A DNA stretch of 64,000 nucleotides, from assembly GCA_964397565.1 (NCBI GenBank), contig CAYNJC010000005.1, positions 101,563 through 165,562 of the forward strand, read 5' to 3'. The notes under the pieces are model-generated. The model did no database searches, had not been told where the DNA came from, and saw only the letters and a list, made by a program, of their open reading frames with translations. Made by a program: the position numbers and the translations under genes. Positions within the stretch are counted from its first letter, which is position 1; each line of letters begins with the position of its first letter. Origin of the DNA: JAPLST01 sp964397565 (lineage in GTDB: Bacteria > Auribacterota > UBA3054 > JAPLST01). This document shows, in pieces, positions 44,394-53,068 of this stretch.

Positions 44394-45026
44394 TTAGGCG
44401 CGCTTCTTGAACATGCGCTTGGGCGCACCGCACATGGGGCAGCGCCAGTCGTCGGGCAGGGCTTCAAACGCGGTCCCGGGCGCAATCGCGGCGTTCGCAT
44501 CGCCCTTGGCCGGGTCATATACATAACCGCAAACTTGACAGAGATAGGTGGGTGTGGTGGGCATGGCGGGCAGGGTGGTAAGGAGTGCAACCAGCGTGGG
44601 TGGCTCGATCCGATACGGCGAGCCGTGCCCTTGAAAAAAGCCGTGTGCACGAATTAAATGGACACTCAGCGTGGACCAGCGCGCGGTCGCGCCGGTGCTG
44701 CGCTGCGTTAGGGTGGTGGTTGTTTTTGCAAACCGTTCCGGGCTGGGCCATGGGCAGACCAGCAGGCCGCGACTCTCCTCGACGAGGGCGTCAAGGTCCG
44801 GCGCGATCTGCACCGGCATGCCTTGCCCGGCGCGCGCGAGGGTCGTCACCCGCTCCATACGCGCAGCCAATTCCGCAGTCGTCATGCCCAGTGCGCGTAA
44901 AGTGGCGGCGTCCGTGTCGATGATCTCCGGCAGTGGGCGTGTATCGGTGCCCAGAAAACCGCCCGCCACGATTTGCGACGAGTGCAACAGCTCCTCGAGT
45001 TTCTTCAGGTCTGGTGCTTGCTTCAT
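44394..45026 (-). CDS. Rubredoxin domain fused to an uncharacterised N-terminal domain
   Basis: 210 residues. Residues about 158-208 are a rubredoxin with both CxxCG knuckles (CQVCGYVYDPAKGD and CPMCGAPK), binding one iron for one-electron transfer. The first 150 residues form a separate domain (LLHSSQIVAGGFLGTDTRP, SRGLLVCPWPSPERFAKTT, LIRAHGFFQGHGSPYRIEP) that I cannot name; it has one Cys and several His. It lies 62 nt downstream of nqrF, with GAGGT before the ATG. With the flavodiiron protein at the head of the same cluster, it may pass electrons to that enzyme; this is inference. Confidence 0.75.
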   Translation of the reverse strand: MKQAPDLKKLEELLHSSQIVAGGFLGTDTRPLPEIIDTDAATLRALGMTTAELAARMERVTTLARAGQGMPVQIAPDLDALVEESRGLLVCPWPSPERFAKTTTTLTQRSTGATARWSTLSVHLIRAHGFFQGHGSPYRIEPPTLVALLTTLPAMPTTPTYLCQVCGYVYDPAKGDANAAIAPGTAFEALPDDWRCPMCGAPKRMFKKRA

Positions 45027-45088
45027 GGGACCTCACAAAATGAAGTTTCATGCAAATGTCGCATATCATAGTGCCATTTGTGCCATGG

Positions 45089-46186
45089 TCACGCGAACTT
45101 GTCGTAATAAATCTTTTGCTGCGGCATGCCCAGCTCGGTCAGCACCCCAATGCAGGCGTCAATCATGCCCGGGCTTCCACACAGATAAGCTTCGTGGCTG
45201 GAGAGGTCGGTATACGCGCGTGCGACAGCTTGGGTGACCAGTCCGGTTTCGCCGTGCCATGCGGTTTCCGGCCGCGCGACCACCGGCACAAAGGTGAAGT
45301 GCGGCAGGATCTGCTCGCATTGTTTCATCCAGTCTTGTTCAAACAATTCACCCACTTGGTTGGCGCCGAAAAAATAGCAGGCGGCGCGCGTGCTGCCGAT
45401 GTTTTGCATATGCTGCAAGATGCACTTGATCGGCGCCATGCCCGAGCCGCCGGCGATCATAATCATCGGCGCGGTCGTGTCCGCCATGCGAAACTCGCCG
45501 TACGGGCCGTTGAACTTGACCGGGTCGCCTTCCTTCAGATACTCGAAGCAGTAGGTCGTGCAAATCCCGCCGGGCACGAGCCGGACGATCAACTCGATCG
45601 CCTTCTTGTCGCGCGGATCGGACGCAATCGAATAGGCCCGGTAGACTTCTTCGCTGCTTTTTGGATACACCGGCGCGAGCAGTTGCACGTATTGCCCGGC
45701 GATAAAGCTGATCTCCGCGGGATCAAGCAACCTGAAGCGAAACTCACGAATGTCGTGCGTTAAAGGGCGGATGCGTTCGACCGTGCAGGTAAATTCGCGG
45801 ACAGACAGCAGTTCCGACGGCACTTCAATCTTGATGTCATTACGGACTTTAACCTGGCAGGCCAAGCGCACATTCGCGGCGCGCTCCGCGGCCGAGAGAA
45901 ATGGCGCTTCGGTCGGCAACAGCGGCCCGGCGCCTTCCGGTATTTTTATTTTGCAATAGCCGCACGTGCCGCGCCCGCCGCAGGCGCTGGGTACAAACAA
46001 CTTCTGCTCGACCAGCGTGCCCAGCAGCGCCTTGCCGCCTTTGACCGTGAACGTGCGCGTGCCGGCGTTGATGTCCACGGTGCAGTCGCCGTAATTGCTG
46101 ATGAACCGTTCTGCAAACACCAGCACCCCAGCCAACGCGGCTGCGATCGCGCTGACAATCCCGACGGTGGCAAGGAAGGAGAGCAT
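45089..46186 (-). CDS. nqrF: Na+-translocating NADH:quinone reductase subunit F
   Basis: 365 residues. An N-terminal membrane anchor is followed by a 2Fe-2S ferredoxin domain with C69, C75, C78 and C110, an FAD-binding domain (RAYSIASDP) and an NADH-binding domain (MIMIAGGSGMAPIKCIL, LCGSPGMIDAC, ending YYDKFA). This is the NADH entry subunit, passing electrons via FAD and 2Fe-2S into the complex. It is somewhat shorter than the roughly 407-residue Vibrio protein. It is the last nqr gene, 18 nt after nqrE. Confidence 0.95.
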   Translation of the reverse strand: MLSFLATVGIVSAIAAALAGVLVFAERFISNYGDCTVDINAGTRTFTVKGGKALLGTLVEQKLFVPSACGGRGTCGYCKIKIPEGAGPLLPTEAPFLSAAERAANVRLACQVKVRNDIKIEVPSELLSVREFTCTVERIRPLTHDIREFRFRLLDPAEISFIAGQYVQLLAPVYPKSSEEVYRAYSIASDPRDKKAIELIVRLVPGGICTTYCFEYLKEGDPVKFNGPYGEFRMADTTAPMIMIAGGSGMAPIKCILQHMQNIGSTRAACYFFGANQVGELFEQDWMKQCEQILPHFTFVPVVARPETAWHGETGLVTQAVARAYTDLSSHEAYLCGSPGMIDACIGVLTELGMPQQKIYYDKFA

Positions 46187-46204
46187 GGGCCCGGGGGCAA
46201 AGGT

Positions 46205-46807
46205 CTACTGCGCTTGCAGCACGCCGGTGAAGCCGATGAAGCCGAGCGCCATCAGCCCGGCGATGATCAAGGTGATGCCCGGCCCTTGCAGCCCTTTGGG
46301 AATTCGATTGACGGCCAGCTTCTGGCGAATGCCGGCCATCGCCACAATGGCCAGCATCCAGCCGGCGCCGCTGCCAAAGCCATAGCCGATGGTTTCAAGG
46401 AAGGTATACTTGCGGATGACCATGAAGAGGGCCGCGCCCAGAATTGCGCAGTTGACGGTGATTAACGGCAGGAAAATACCGAGTGAGTAATACAGCGGTG
46501 GTGAATAGCGTTCAATCACCATCTCGATGAACTGCACAAAGGCGGCGATCACGATGATGAACAAAATGAAGCGGTAGAATTCAATCTGGAGCGGCACCAG
46601 CACGAGCCAATACATGGCCCAGTTGAGGATCGTCGTGCAGGTCATGACGAAGACGACGGCGGCGCCGAGGCCCACGGCGGTTTTCACTTCGCGCGAGACC
46701 GAGAGGAACGAGCACATCCCCAGAAACGTGGTCAGCAGAATGTTGCCGGTGAAAATGGCCGCGAAGCAGACGACCAGCGCACTGCCAAATTCGTGGGAAA
46801 GATTCAT
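46205..46807 (-). CDS. nqrE: Na+-translocating NADH:quinone reductase subunit E
   Basis: 200 residues from MNLSHEFG (ATG at 46807), the normal length. It has six membrane helices. NILLTTFLGMCSFLSVSR and TVNCAILGAALFMVIRKY contain the conserved Cys residues of NqrE and NqrD, which hold an iron or 2Fe-2S centre inside the membrane. GGAGAAA lies ahead of the start, which overlaps the end of nqrD by 4 nt. An upstream in-frame extension of about 180 codons is an artefact of reading through nqrD in another frame. Confidence 0.95.
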   Translation of the reverse strand: MNLSHEFGSALVVCFAAIFTGNILLTTFLGMCSFLSVSREVKTAVGLGAAVVFVMTCTTILNWAMYWLVLVPLQIEFYRFILFIIVIAAFVQFIEMVIERYSPPLYYSLGIFLPLITVNCAILGAALFMVIRKYTFLETIGYGFGSGAGWMLAIVAMAGIRQKLAVNRIPKGLQGPGITLIIAGLMALGFIGFTGVLQAQ

Positions 46808-47439
46808 GATGGTTTCTCCTCTGTGGCAGAACCGAGCGAACGCAAGATCCAGATTGCGACAGCCAGCATGAAGAACGCGCCGGGCGGCATCACCATGATG
46901 ACCCACTTGTCCCAATGCGGCCCCGCGAAAAAGGGGATTGGCATGCCCAGCAAGGTGCCCATGCCGAGCAACTCGCGCACGATCGAGATCAGCAGCAAGA
47001 CGGCCGAATAGCCCGCGCCGCTGGCCAGGCCGTCCAGCAGCGAGATGCCCGGCGGATTGCTGATCGCAAACGCCTCGCTGCGGCCCATCAAAATGCAGTT
47101 GGTGATGATCAAGCCGACAAACGGGCCGAGATTCCGACTCATCTCCGGCCAATAGGCGCGCAAAGCGATGTCGACGATAATGACGTAAAACGCCATGATC
47201 AAGGTTTCGACCATCATCCGAATGTTGCGCGGCATGGCGTTGCGCAGGAGCGACACGGTCCAGGAACTCAAGCCGGTGACGATCGTCAACGCGACGCACA
47301 TGACCAGGGTGTTGAGCACCAGGTTGGTCACCGCCAGCGTGCTGCAAATGCCCAGGATCTGGCGGAAAATGGGATTGCTGTACCAGAGCGCGTCGAGGGT
47401 GACGCTGCGGGCGGTCGATTTTGGTTGGGCCGGGCTCAT
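46804..47439 (-). CDS. nqrD: Na+-translocating NADH:quinone reductase subunit D
   Basis: 211 residues, six helices. GICSTLAVTNLVLNTLVMC and IITNCILMGRSEAFAISNPP are the paired Cys-bearing helices characteristic of NqrD. It forms the membrane core with NqrE and shares a metal centre with it. The start at 47439 lies 7 nt after nqrC; a longer version from 47502 would overlap nqrC and is less likely. Confidence 0.95.
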   Translation of the reverse strand: MSPAQPKSTARSVTLDALWYSNPIFRQILGICSTLAVTNLVLNTLVMCVALTIVTGLSSWTVSLLRNAMPRNIRMMVETLIMAFYVIIVDIALRAYWPEMSRNLGPFVGLIITNCILMGRSEAFAISNPPGISLLDGLASGAGYSAVLLLISIVRELLGMGTLLGMPIPFFAGPHWDKWVIMVMPPGAFFMLAVAIWILRSLGSATEEKPS

Positions 47440-47446
47440 GGCATGG

Positions 47447-48070
47447 TCAAGGCGCGGTGCGCGCGTTGATGAGCGCCGCGCGCCACGTGGCGACGGCGTC
47501 ATTCAGCAGGCGTTCCAGCCGCACCGATGTTTGCGTGCCGCCGGTCACGGCTTCCACGTCGTGCGGGCCCAGCGGTTCGCCTTTGCGCCGAAATATAATT
47601 GGCGCGACGCCGGCGGCCAGCGTCTTGCCCTGAAATTGTTTGCCAAACCACGGCTGCGCTATTTCGGCGCCGAGGCCGGGCGTTTCACTTTGTTCATATA
47701 TCTGAAATCCCAGCACGGTCGTCTTGTCCGGCGCAATCGCAATGACACCCTTGATTGTGGCCCAAAAACCTTTGCCGGCAAACGGAATGGCATAAGCCTT
47801 CACGGTCGCACCGTCCATCAGCCGGTACGCGCCGGCAGCGGCGCTGATATTGGTGTTGATCACGGCCAGGAAGCGCTGATGAAGAGCCATGCCGCGCAAG
47901 GTCGGTGCGCTGTCCGGCGCGACGGCACACAGGACTGCTTTTTCAAACGAGATCTGGGTGTTGGCTTGAATCCGTGCGCGAGTGTACTGCGACAGGCCGA
48001 TCAGCAGCGCCGTCGGAATGGCCGTCACCAGAAACATGAACAGCACCGGATACCAGGCTTTGTCCTTCAT
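47447..48070 (-). CDS. nqrC: Na+-translocating NADH:quinone reductase subunit C
   Basis: 207 residues, about 50 fewer than the Vibrio protein. One N-terminal helix, then a periplasmic FMN-binding domain (SETPGLGAEIAQPWFGKQF). The flavinylation site reads TGGTQTS at about residues 174-180; the usual motif is SGATxT, so the covalent FMN would attach to a Thr here. ApbE, which attaches FMN, is not encoded in the window. Overlaps nqrB by 4 nt. Confidence 0.92.
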   Translation of the reverse strand: MKDKAWYPVLFMFLVTAIPTALLIGLSQYTRARIQANTQISFEKAVLCAVAPDSAPTLRGMALHQRFLAVINTNISAAAGAYRLMDGATVKAYAIPFAGKGFWATIKGVIAIAPDKTTVLGFQIYEQSETPGLGAEIAQPWFGKQFQGKTLAAGVAPIIFRRKGEPLGPHDVEAVTGGTQTSVRLERLLNDAVATWRAALINARTAP

Positions 48071-49107
48071 GCCGCGGCTCCTGCGCTGGCCGGCGCGCGT
48101 TTTTTCTTCAGCTCGATCACGGCGTAGTCAATGATCGGCGCAAACATGTTGGCCAGCAGCAAGGCAAACATAAAGCCGGCCGGAAAAATCGAATAGGTGC
48201 GAATAACCAACGTGAAAATCGCGATCAACATGCCATAGATGACGCGCCCCGGCCCGGTCTTTGGCGCACTGACCGGATCGGTCGCCATGAAGAAGGCACC
48301 GAACAAAAAGCCCGCACCCAGCGTTGGCGGCAAGGCGCCTACAAACGGCAGACCGACCAGCCAATGCAGCAGCGCGTTCAGCGCCAGGTAGGGGAGAATA
48401 ACCGCCAGAATGATCGTGCGATTGGCCGTCTTGGTGGCGAACAAATACAGGCCGCCGATCAGAATCAAGAGCGCGCTGGTTGCGCCCATCACGCCGGTGA
48501 TGTTGCCGAACAACAAGGTGGTGAGCGGCGGCACCGGTTTGCCGGCTTTGACCAAGCCCAGGGGCGTCGCGCTGGTCAGTGCATCCGGCCCGGGCGCGCT
48601 GCTCCATGACCGCAAGGCGCCCCAGGCGCTGGTTGCGTCGAACCGGCCGGCGGTGTACGCCTGCACGGCATCCGGTTTCTTGTATTCAGCCGAAGGCGAG
48701 CGCCAGAGGCCCTCGGCCGGCAGCGCCCACGCCGCCGTCAAGGCCAGCGGAAAGCAAATATAGATGAAGCAGCGCCCGGCCATGGCCGGATTGAAGATGT
48801 TGCGGCCAAATCCGCCAAACACCTCCTTGCTAAACACTATCGCGAAGGCCGCACCGATGATGACCACGTGCCAGGGCACGGTCGGCGGCAGAATCAGCGC
48901 GAATAAAATGCCGGTGACAAAAACCGCCTCGGTGACCGGCTCTTTGCGCCCACGGCAAAACAGGTATTCGCACACGAACGCCGTCGCGCACGAAACCGCC
49001 ACCACCGCCAGGCAGCGCCAGCCAAAGTAATACACTGCGCCGAACAGGCACGGCAGGGTGGCAATGACCACCTTGCGCATGATATCCTGTCGCTTGAGAA
49101 GTTTCAT
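48067..49107 (-). CDS. nqrB: Na+-translocating NADH:quinone reductase subunit B
   Basis: 346 residues from MKLLKRQDIMRKV, with an alternative ATG 18 nt upstream. About ten membrane helices. DALTSATPLGL near residue 180 is the covalent FMN site (SAT core). GFGRNIFNPAMAGRCFIY and AFFMATDPVSAPKTGPGR are strong family marks. NqrB holds riboflavin and FMN and forms the Na+ path. Slightly shorter than typical (about 410) because the N-terminus is reduced. The flavodiiron gene ends 29 nt upstream; where nqrA would normally stand there is none. Confidence 0.95.
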   Translation of the reverse strand: MKLLKRQDIMRKVVIATLPCLFGAVYYFGWRCLAVVAVSCATAFVCEYLFCRGRKEPVTEAVFVTGILFALILPPTVPWHVVIIGAAFAIVFSKEVFGGFGRNIFNPAMAGRCFIYICFPLALTAAWALPAEGLWRSPSAEYKKPDAVQAYTAGRFDATSAWGALRSWSSAPGPDALTSATPLGLVKAGKPVPPLTTLLFGNITGVMGATSALLILIGGLYLFATKTANRTIILAVILPYLALNALLHWLVGLPFVGALPPTLGAGFLFGAFFMATDPVSAPKTGPGRVIYGMLIAIFTLVIRTYSIFPAGFMFALLLANMFAPIIDYAVIELKKKRAPASAGAAA

Positions 49108-49136
49108 GTAACGCCGTTGCCGCATCCCGCTGCAGC

Positions 49137-50357
49137 CTATTCGCAGCGCGCGCAGAGTTCCGTGCCGATGGCCTCACCCAGGGCGAAGCACTTCATCAAG
49201 TCATCCTTGGTCGGGACAAATTGAACTTTGACCGGCTCGGCCACCAACTCGATTTTCATGCTGGTCATATAGTCGTGCAGTGCCTTGAACGCATTCTGGC
49301 TCCAGCCGAACGAGCCAAAGATACCACCAATCAAATTGGCCGGCTTCAGTCCGCGCACATACGTCAGCACATCCGCCATAGTCGGAAAAATTTCATTGTT
49401 CATCGTGCACGAGCCGACCACCAGCGCGCCGGCGTTCAGCAATTCCGTGATCACGTCGCTGCGCGCCGCGCCGTGCATCGTCAGCACTTTCACTGACACG
49501 CCGGCGTGCTTCAGCCCTTCGGCCACCACGCGCGCCATCAATTCGGTGCTGCCCCACATCGAGTCAAAGATGACCACCGCTTTTCTGTTCGGCCGCTGCG
49601 CCACCATCCGGTCGTACTGTTCGAGCACCCAGCCAATGTCCTCGGGCGTGCGGTAGAGCGGGCCGTGGTCGGGCGCGATCACGCGGATCGGCAACTGCAG
49701 CGCACGCAACCCGGCCAGAGCCTTCTCAACAAAGTGCGAGTAGGGCAGCACGATGTTGGCGTAATATTTCTCGAGCTCCCATTGCAGAATGTGGCGCGGA
49801 TGTTGATCGGCAAACAACTCGGCGGTGGCGAGGTGCATCCCGAATGCGTCTTGCGCAAAGAGCACGCCCTCCTTGTCCAAGAATGAAATCATGCTGTCCG
49901 GCCAGTGAATCATGCGTGTCTCGACGCAGGTCAGCGTCATGTTACCGAGCGCAATCTTCCCGCCATTTTCGACGGCGGTGAGCGGCGTGCCAAGATGGAA
50001 ATGCTGTTCGAGCGCTTTGACGCCATTGATCGAGGCAAACACTTTTTCTGGTTTCGCCAGTGCGATGAGTTCGGGCAAACAGCCGGAGTGATCCATTTCG
50101 GCGTGATGCGAGACGATGTAGTCAATCTCGGTCGGATCAATCAACGAGGAAATGCGCGCGAGCAGTTCCGGCAGCATCGGTTTCTTGACCGTGTCAATCA
50201 GGGTGATTTTGTCGGCCAAGACCAGGAAGGCGTTATAGGTCGAGCCACGCTCGGTGCGGTAGCCATGGAAGTCCTGCAACGACCAATCCACGGCGCCAAC
50301 CCAGTAGACTTTGTCGGTAACTTGTTGTGCCAAGAACGGCTGGGGCATCATTTTCAT
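49137..50357 (-). CDS. Flavodiiron protein (A-type flavoprotein)
   Basis: 406 residues, starting at MKMMPQPFL. The MBL-like diiron domain has a complete ligand set: H85, E87 and D89 (SHHAEMDHSG), H151 (MIHWPDS), D170 (FAQDAFG) and the His in PDHGPLYR. The flavodoxin domain (about 255-400) binds FMN (FDSMWGSTELMA). Such proteins reduce O2 to water or NO to N2O and protect anaerobes. They normally receive electrons from rubredoxin, and a rubredoxin-domain protein closes this cluster. It is first in the nqr transcription unit and has its own promoter at 50425-50453. Confidence 0.93.
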   Translation of the reverse strand: MKMMPQPFLAQQVTDKVYWVGAVDWSLQDFHGYRTERGSTYNAFLVLADKITLIDTVKKPMLPELLARISSLIDPTEIDYIVSHHAEMDHSGCLPELIALAKPEKVFASINGVKALEQHFHLGTPLTAVENGGKIALGNMTLTCVETRMIHWPDSMISFLDKEGVLFAQDAFGMHLATAELFADQHPRHILQWELEKYYANIVLPYSHFVEKALAGLRALQLPIRVIAPDHGPLYRTPEDIGWVLEQYDRMVAQRPNRKAVVIFDSMWGSTELMARVVAEGLKHAGVSVKVLTMHGAARSDVITELLNAGALVVGSCTMNNEIFPTMADVLTYVRGLKPANLIGGIFGSFGWSQNAFKALHDYMTSMKIELVAEPVKVQFVPTKDDLMKCFALGEAIGTELCARCE

Positions 50358-50424
50358 ACGGTCGCGTCGTTGAGTTTCGTCAGATAAAAAGAGGTGGCAG
50401 CCACCCGCAACCCAAATCAACGTT

Positions 50425-50453
50425 ACTATACCAAAATCATCTTCGAGATGCAA
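50425..50453 (-). promoter_or_regulatory. Sigma-70-type promoter of the flavodiiron-nqr unit
   Basis: On the minus strand TTGCAT (50453-50448), 17 bp, TATAGT (50430-50425). The leader to the ATG at 50357 is about 60 nt and contains GGGTGGCTGCCACC, a small hairpin. The divergent gene at 50542 probably uses TACAAT at 50509-50514, with no clear -35. Confidence 0.7.
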
Positions 50454-50541
50454 CCAAACGGCGGCGGCCCGCTCGGCCGTTGTACGGGCGGGTCAAAATG
50501 TATTTTGCTACAATAGCTAGCGTAACCATCCCGGAAGCTGC

Positions 50542-51300
50542 ATGGACTATTCAACAATCCTCGGTGTCCGCCTGGCGGTGACCGATTACGACGGCCTGTG
50601 CGCGCAGGTGCGCGCGGCGGTCGGCGGTGCCGGGCAGCTCTGCCTGAATTTCTGCAATGTGCACGTCACGATGGAGGCGCAGCGGCATGCCACCTTGCGT
50701 GCGGCGCTGAATGCGCCCAACGCCGTGACCGTGCCCGACGGCATGCCGCTCGTCTGGGCCATGCGCATGTGGGGCGCGCCGATCCACACGCGTGTCTATG
50801 GTCCCGACTTTTTTGACCTCTGCTTCGCCCGCACCGCTGAACTGGGGTGGCGCCATTTCCTCTATGGCAGTACGGACGCGACCCTCGCGCTGCTACAGCA
50901 GCGCCTCCACGCGCGCTTTCCCCAGGCACGCATCGTGGGCGCGTATGCCCCGCCGTTTCGCCCGCTCAGCGCGGCCGAGGAGCGTGCTGATGCCGACCGC
51001 ATCAATGCCAGCAGCGCCAATATCGTCTGGGTCGGCTTGGGCGCGCCCAAGCAAGAATTATGGCTACAACGCATGGCGCCGCTGTTGACCGCGCCGGTGC
51101 TTGTCGCCATTGGGGCGGCCTTTGATTTTCATGCCGGCACGGTCAAGCAAGCGCCCGATTGGATGCAGAATCATGGCTTGGAATGGCTCTATCGCTTCAT
51201 CCAGGAACCGCGCCGGTTGTGGCAACGGTATTGCTATAATAATCCGCTGTTCATCGCCGCGGTGCTGCGCGAACGCCTGCGCGGACGGCGTGCCGCATGA
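50542..51300 (+). CDS. WecG/TagA/CpsF-family glycosyltransferase
   Basis: 252 residues. CNVHVTMEAQRHATLRAAL and VPDGMPLVWA (D66 as candidate catalytic Asp) plus IVWVGLGAPKQELWL and GAAFDFHAGTVKQAPDWMQ are diagnostic for GT26. Members transfer N-acetylmannosamine, its uronic acid or a related sugar to a lipid-linked acceptor during capsule, teichoic acid or ECA-type glycan synthesis. It overlaps the next gene by 4 nt. The donor sugar cannot be inferred here. Confidence 0.9.
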   Translation: MDYSTILGVRLAVTDYDGLCAQVRAAVGGAGQLCLNFCNVHVTMEAQRHATLRAALNAPNAVTVPDGMPLVWAMRMWGAPIHTRVYGPDFFDLCFARTAELGWRHFLYGSTDATLALLQQRLHARFPQARIVGAYAPPFRPLSAAEERADADRINASSANIVWVGLGAPKQELWLQRMAPLLTAPVLVAIGAAFDFHAGTVKQAPDWMQNHGLEWLYRFIQEPRRLWQRYCYNNPLFIAAVLRERLRGRRAA

Positions 51301-52613
51301 TCCGCATCGCGCACATCACCGATTTCCATCTACGGCATCATCTGCCGGGGACCAGCACCGCGACCAAAATCATCAGCCGGCACATGCCGGATATTCTGGC
51401 ACGCGTGGTCGCGCGCATTCGCGCCCATAAGCCGGACCTGCTCGTGGTCAGCGGCGATTTGGTGGATGTCCCACCGCACGGGCTGCACACCCGCGCGGTG
51501 CTGCGTGCCACCGAGCAAGACCTGCGACTGATCCGCCGACTGCTGGCGCGCGCGGGCTGCCGTCTCTGCGTGGTACCCGGCAATCACGATCATTTTCACA
51601 AGGTGACGCGCGTCTTCGACAACCTGCCGCGCAATTTCATCTGCGCCGGCCATCGCGTGGTTTCCTTTTGGGATGAAGAAACGGATTTTCATGTGCCGCG
51701 CCGCCTGCTGGCCGAACGCGCGCGCTATCTCGCCGCGCTCGAACAAGCTGACCTCCCGCAGATTCATGTCCAGCATTTTCTGATCAAGCCGCACATCGGC
51801 GGCTATCCGCATAATTATGCCGAGGCCGACAGCATCGCGGCGCAACTGGCCGCGCACGGCGCCGTGCGACTCGTAGTGTGCGGACATGCGCATGCCGGCA
51901 CGGCGCTGGTGCGCGACGGTGGTGTGTGCTATTCTGCCGTGCCGGCCCTGTGCGAAGCACCGCATGCATATGGCATATATGAACTGGATGGGCGACGGGT
52001 GCGGCGCCAACTTCATTCACTCGGCCCGGCCTTTCCCGCCGCGCGTCCGGCCGTGTTTTTTGATCGCGACGGGACCTTGAGCATGTTGCCGGCCTATTGG
52101 TTCGGTCCGCGACGCATGCGCCTGATTCCGGGCGTGGCGCGCGCGCTGCGACGCCTGAAAGACGCGGGCTTCGCACTGGTGCTGGTTTCAAAGCAATCAG
52201 CCGTCGGCCGCGGTTTTGTCACGCCGGAGATTGTCGGCGCCGTCAACGATCGGTTAGCCGAATTGCTCTGGCGCACGGCCCGCGTCGCGCTCGACGGTGT
52301 CTATTGCTCGTATCATTGCCCGGACGCAGTCCTACCCGCATTATGCGCGGACGATCATCCGGACGCCAAACCGAATCCCGGCCTGCTGCTGCGCGCCGCG
52401 CGCGAACTGCAGCTCGACCTGACGAAGTCATGGATGGTGGGTGACCGCCCGTATGATATGGAAGCCGGGCGGCGCACCGACGTGCGCACGATCCTGGTCA
52501 CAACTGGTCTTGGCCGCGCGTTGGCGCAGACCATACCGGAGGGTGCGGTGGACGCGCTTGTTGCTGACGTGCCGGCTGCCGCCGCGCACATTCTGTCCGC
52601 CACACGAGAGTGA
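51297..52613 (+). CDS. Metallophosphoesterase fused to GmhB-like HAD phosphatase
   Basis: 438 residues. The N-terminal 230 are a calcineurin-like phosphoesterase with HITDFHL, SGDLVD, PGNHDHF, HFLIKPHIGG and CGHAHAG, all metal ligands present. Residues about 245-430 are a HAD-IIIA phosphatase with FFDRDGTLS (nucleophile DxD), LVSKQSAVGRG, KPNPGLLLRAA and VGDRPYDMEAG, closest to D-glycero-D-manno-heptose 1,7-bisphosphate phosphatase (GmhB). The GmhB zinc loop is only partly kept (YCSYHCPD...LCADDH). Joining two phosphatases in one chain is unusual. A heptose kinase (59275) is in the window, which supports a heptose link. Confidence 0.85.
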   Translation: MIRIAHITDFHLRHHLPGTSTATKIISRHMPDILARVVARIRAHKPDLLVVSGDLVDVPPHGLHTRAVLRATEQDLRLIRRLLARAGCRLCVVPGNHDHFHKVTRVFDNLPRNFICAGHRVVSFWDEETDFHVPRRLLAERARYLAALEQADLPQIHVQHFLIKPHIGGYPHNYAEADSIAAQLAAHGAVRLVVCGHAHAGTALVRDGGVCYSAVPALCEAPHAYGIYELDGRRVRRQLHSLGPAFPAARPAVFFDRDGTLSMLPAYWFGPRRMRLIPGVARALRRLKDAGFALVLVSKQSAVGRGFVTPEIVGAVNDRLAELLWRTARVALDGVYCSYHCPDAVLPALCADDHPDAKPNPGLLLRAARELQLDLTKSWMVGDRPYDMEAGRRTDVRTILVTTGLGRALAQTIPEGAVDALVADVPAAAAHILSATRE

Positions 52614-52639
52614 ATACGCTCACCACGAACAGGACCGTC

Positions 52640-53068
52640 ATGCTGCAACTATCCAAGCACATCATTATTCCAAGCGCCGAAATCGAGGTGCGCGCCATTC
52701 GTGCCCAGGGCGCCGGTGGTCAGCATGTCAACAAGGTCGCCAGTGCCATTCATTTGCGGTTTGACATCAAGGCCTCGTCCTTGCCCGATCATTACAAGGA
52801 GAAGCTCTTGTTGCTGAACGACCAGCGCGTGTCGCGCGACGGGGTGATCATCATTAAAGCCCAGCGCTATCGCAGCCAAGACCAAAACAGACAAGATGCG
52901 CTCGAGCGGCTGCGCGAGGTGATCAAGAGTGGTGTCGCCACACACAAGAAACGAAAAGCAACCAAGGCCACCAAAGGCTCGCACACCCGCCGCTTGCAGA
53001 GCAAAGTCAAGCACGGGCAACTGAAAGTTCTGCGCAACAAAGTGTCGCGCGACGCGCTGCTGCAGTAG
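52640..53068 (+). CDS. arfB: Alternative ribosome-rescue factor ArfB (peptidyl-tRNA hydrolase)
   Basis: 142 residues, matching the E. coli protein (140) from the first residue when started at ATG 52640; AGGA is 8 nt upstream. The GGQ motif at 26-28 (AQGAGGQHVNK) catalyses peptidyl-tRNA hydrolysis on stalled ribosomes. The basic C-terminal tail (HKKRKATKATKGSHTRRLQSKVK) that enters the empty mRNA channel is present. A GTG at 52610 overlaps the previous stop and could add ten residues. A heptamer array starts directly after the stop codon. Confidence 0.93.
   Translation: MLQLSKHIIIPSAEIEVRAIRAQGAGGQHVNKVASAIHLRFDIKASSLPDHYKEKLLLLNDQRVSRDGVIIIKAQRYRSQDQNRQDALERLREVIKSGVATHKKRKATKATKGSHTRRLQSKVKHGQLKVLRNKVSRDALLQ

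Noticed and set aside
45071..45090. Another TGGCACAAA operator word ahead of the rubredoxin gene
   Set aside because: Only the first ten bases fit the consensus; the TACAA part is missing, so it is not counted in the regulon.
46808..47347. Upstream extension of nqrE in the same frame
   Set aside because: It reads nqrD in the wrong frame; NqrE starts at MNLSHEFG by comparison with the family length.
45089..49107. Rnf complex instead of Nqr
   Set aside because: The F subunit has ferredoxin, FAD and NADH domains in one chain, and no RnfB or RnfC is present.
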